A DNA stretch of 25,043 nucleotides from Zelonia costaricensis. Its lineage: Eukaryota > Euglenozoa > Kinetoplastea > Trypanosomatida > Trypanosomatidae. Shown here piece by piece: positions 23,692 through 25,043 of this stretch (the first letter of the stretch is position 1; each line of letters opens with the position of its first letter). Under the pieces are notes generated by a model, which worked only from the letters and a program-made list of their open reading frames with translations, was not told where the DNA came from and made no database searches. The position numbers and the translations under genes were made by a program. The stretch is taken from assembly GCA_030849075.1 (NCBI GenBank), contig JASAOO010003146.1:1-25043 (forward strand). Reading direction: 5' to 3'.

Positions 23692-25043
23692 TTAGGCGGT
23701 CTGCATGTACTCCCAGCGCTGCACCATGATCTTCTGCGTGCACAGCAGCGCCTCCTTGGCGACCTCGGGGTTGGTGTGCGACATGAGCGCCATGACGCGC
23801 TCCTTCACCCCGGCCATCGCGGCCAGCGTCAGCAGGTTGCGGCCCGTCGGGTGATACCGGATGATCTCACCGAGGTCGTGGCTCGCCACAGCCAGGGTGA
23901 CCTCGTTCTTCGACTCCCGCAGCACCTTGCCCAGCGCGACGAGCACCTCGTACCCGTTGTCCTCCACCTTCTCCGCGTTCTCCTTCCAGAACTTCGCGCT
24001 CGTGTGCACCGGCGTCCACTCCAGCGCGCCGCTCAGCACCTCGCCGCGGTACTGCGAGAAGCTCGTCAGCACCTGCATCGACTTCTCGAGGGCCGCGTTG
24101 AGCTGATCCACCATTGCGGTGATGTCCTCGTCGCCGAACTTGCGGCGGAAGAGCTGCGAGAGCGTCTTGATCATGCCCACACTCACCATCTCGGCCACGA
24201 GCGAGGGGCCCTTCTTGAAGGTGCTGATCTGCTGCTCGGCCGTCTCGGCCTGGTGCAGGCGGCCCAGCACATGGATGCTGCTGTCCACCCACTCCTCCGT
24301 CGTCGGGTTCAGCAGCTGGTTCATGTACTTGCGCTCCGCCTCCACCATGTTCAGCAGCGTCATGAGCGTCACCCGCACGCACTTCTCCTTCTGCACGCGC
24401 TGCAGGACGCGGTGCAGCTGCGGAATCATGCGCTCGCGCACAAGCAGGACGATGCCCTCGTACTCGAACGAGAGCATCCACGCGAGCAGCAGGGTCTCGT
24501 AGATGACCTGGATGATGCCCGCCGAGTCGCTCGACACGATGTCGGTCAGCAGGCGCGGGATCGAGGAGACGATGTTCTCCTTGAAAAAGAGCGGGCGGAA
24601 GTCTTTGCGGCGCGCCAGCTGCACGCAGGCCTGCACGGTGAACTCCACATCAGCCACCTGCAGCGTGTCCGGCGCGAAGGTGTGGCGGGCGAGGGCGAAG
24701 AAGTCCTTGAAGGCGCTCTCGTTGCCCTCGTACGTGCCGTAGCGGAGGGCCGTGCCGGCAAGGTAGACGGCGGGGTTCGAGATGCCGAGGCTTTCGCTGT
24801 GCGCTGAGGCGATCTGCAGCAGCAGCGCCGCGGGGTGGCCGCCGTACTGCTTCTGCAGGTCGTTGCGGCCGAGCTGGGCCCCGATCTCGGAGTCGGCGTA
24901 CACGAGGTCGGCCAGGAAGCGGAGCGCGTAGCCAAGGATGTGCTCGGCGTGCGTGCCGGCGCACACACGAAACAGCGCGATGGCGAGCGCCTCCTCGCGG
25001 CCGCCGACCAGCGACGTGACGAGCTCCTCGTCGAGGCGGTTCG
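23692..25043 (-). CDS. V-type proton ATPase subunit H (Vma13), 5' end outside the window
   Basis: About 449 codons are visible, ending in TAA at 23692-23694; the frame stays open to the window edge, so the N-terminal end is missing. Subunit H is a cytosolic V1 subunit made of Armadillo/HEAT-like helices. It couples V1 to V0 and prevents ATP hydrolysis by free V1, and so controls acidification of lysosomes, acidocalcisomes and related vesicles. Most of the visible part is helical repeats. The last 120 residues give the clearest signature: Leu-Glu-Trp-Thr-Pro-Val-His-x-Ser-Ala-Lys-Phe-Trp-x-Glu-Asn, then Ala-x-His-Asp-Leu-Gly-Glu-Ile-Ile-Arg-Tyr-His-Pro-x-Gly, and a final Gln-Lys-Ile-Met-Val-x-Arg-Trp-Glu-Tyr. 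These match the conserved C-terminal domain of the family. The visible length is near the family norm, so little should be missing. A GTG at 24964-24966 is inside the frame and is not the start. Confidence 0.95.
   Translation of the reverse strand, partial: NRLDEELVTSLVGGREEALAIALFRVCAGTHAEHILGYALRFLADLVYADSEIGAQLGRNDLQKQYGGHPAALLLQIASAHSESLGISNPAVYLAGTALRYGTYEGNESAFKDFFALARHTFAPDTLQVADVEFTVQACVQLARRKDFRPLFFKENIVSSIPRLLTDIVSSDSAGIIQVIYETLLLAWMLSFEYEGIVLLVRERMIPQLHRVLQRVQKEKCVRVTLMTLLNMVEAERKYMNQLLNPTTEEWVDSSIHVLGRLHQAETAEQQISTFKKGPSLVAEMVSVGMIKTLSQLFRRKFGDEDITAMVDQLNAALEKSMQVLTSFSQYRGEVLSGALEWTPVHTSAKFWKENAEKVEDNGYEVLVALGKVLRESKNEVTLAVASHDLGEIIRYHPTGRNLLTLAAMAGVKERVMALMSHTNPEVAKEALLCTQKIMVQRWEYMQTA

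Overview
The window looks like nuclear DNA of a trypanosomatid flagellate, probably of the Leishmania/Leptomonas/Crithidia group (Leishmaniinae). The coding parts are GC-rich with strongly G/C-ending codons. Every supportable gene is an intronless frame on the minus strand. The genes are separated by 0.7-2.9 kb of low-complexity DNA full of homopolymers, CA/GT microsatellites and pyrimidine tracts on the sense strand. Most starts have a pyrimidine tract followed by an AG dinucleotide upstream, as expected for spliced-leader trans-splicing within a polycistronic unit transcribed right to left. No tRNA, rRNA, CRISPR array or recognisable mobile element was found. The genus is not settled by the sequence alone.

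In transcription order (high to low coordinates) the genes are: V-ATPase subunit H (5' end cut by the window edge, 23692-25043); a 2.85 kb gene-free spacer; SMC4, the condensin ATPase (15995-20839); a 134-aa secreted or ER protein of unknown function (14583-14987); a PhyH-like protein that seems to lack its iron ligands (12768-13862); a 705-aa, probably mitochondrial protein with a C-terminal RF-1/GGQ peptidyl-tRNA hydrolase domain (9463-11580); a 221-aa single-pass membrane protein of unknown function (7223-7888); a longin-type R-SNARE of the VAMP7 class with an unusual Thr-rich lumenal tail (4861-5670); and a roughly 626-aa protein with a cysteine-pair domain that may be a Mis18/Yippee-type zinc fold (1132-3012).

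The genes share no obvious pathway, which is normal for trypanosomatid polycistrons. Vesicle acidification (V-ATPase H) and vesicle fusion (R-SNARE) are both endomembrane functions. SMC4 and possibly the 626-aa protein belong to chromosome biology. The RF-1 protein belongs to organelle translation.

The most notable structure outside the genes is a strand-specific absence of ATG upstream of five of the starts. Stretches of 512 to 956 nt directly 5' of these coding regions hold two sense-strand ATGs in about 3.55 kb, against 38 on the opposite strand. This suggests long or variable spliced leaders kept free of upstream AUGs. A second asymmetry is that G-homopolymers of 8 or more lie almost only on the template (+) strand.
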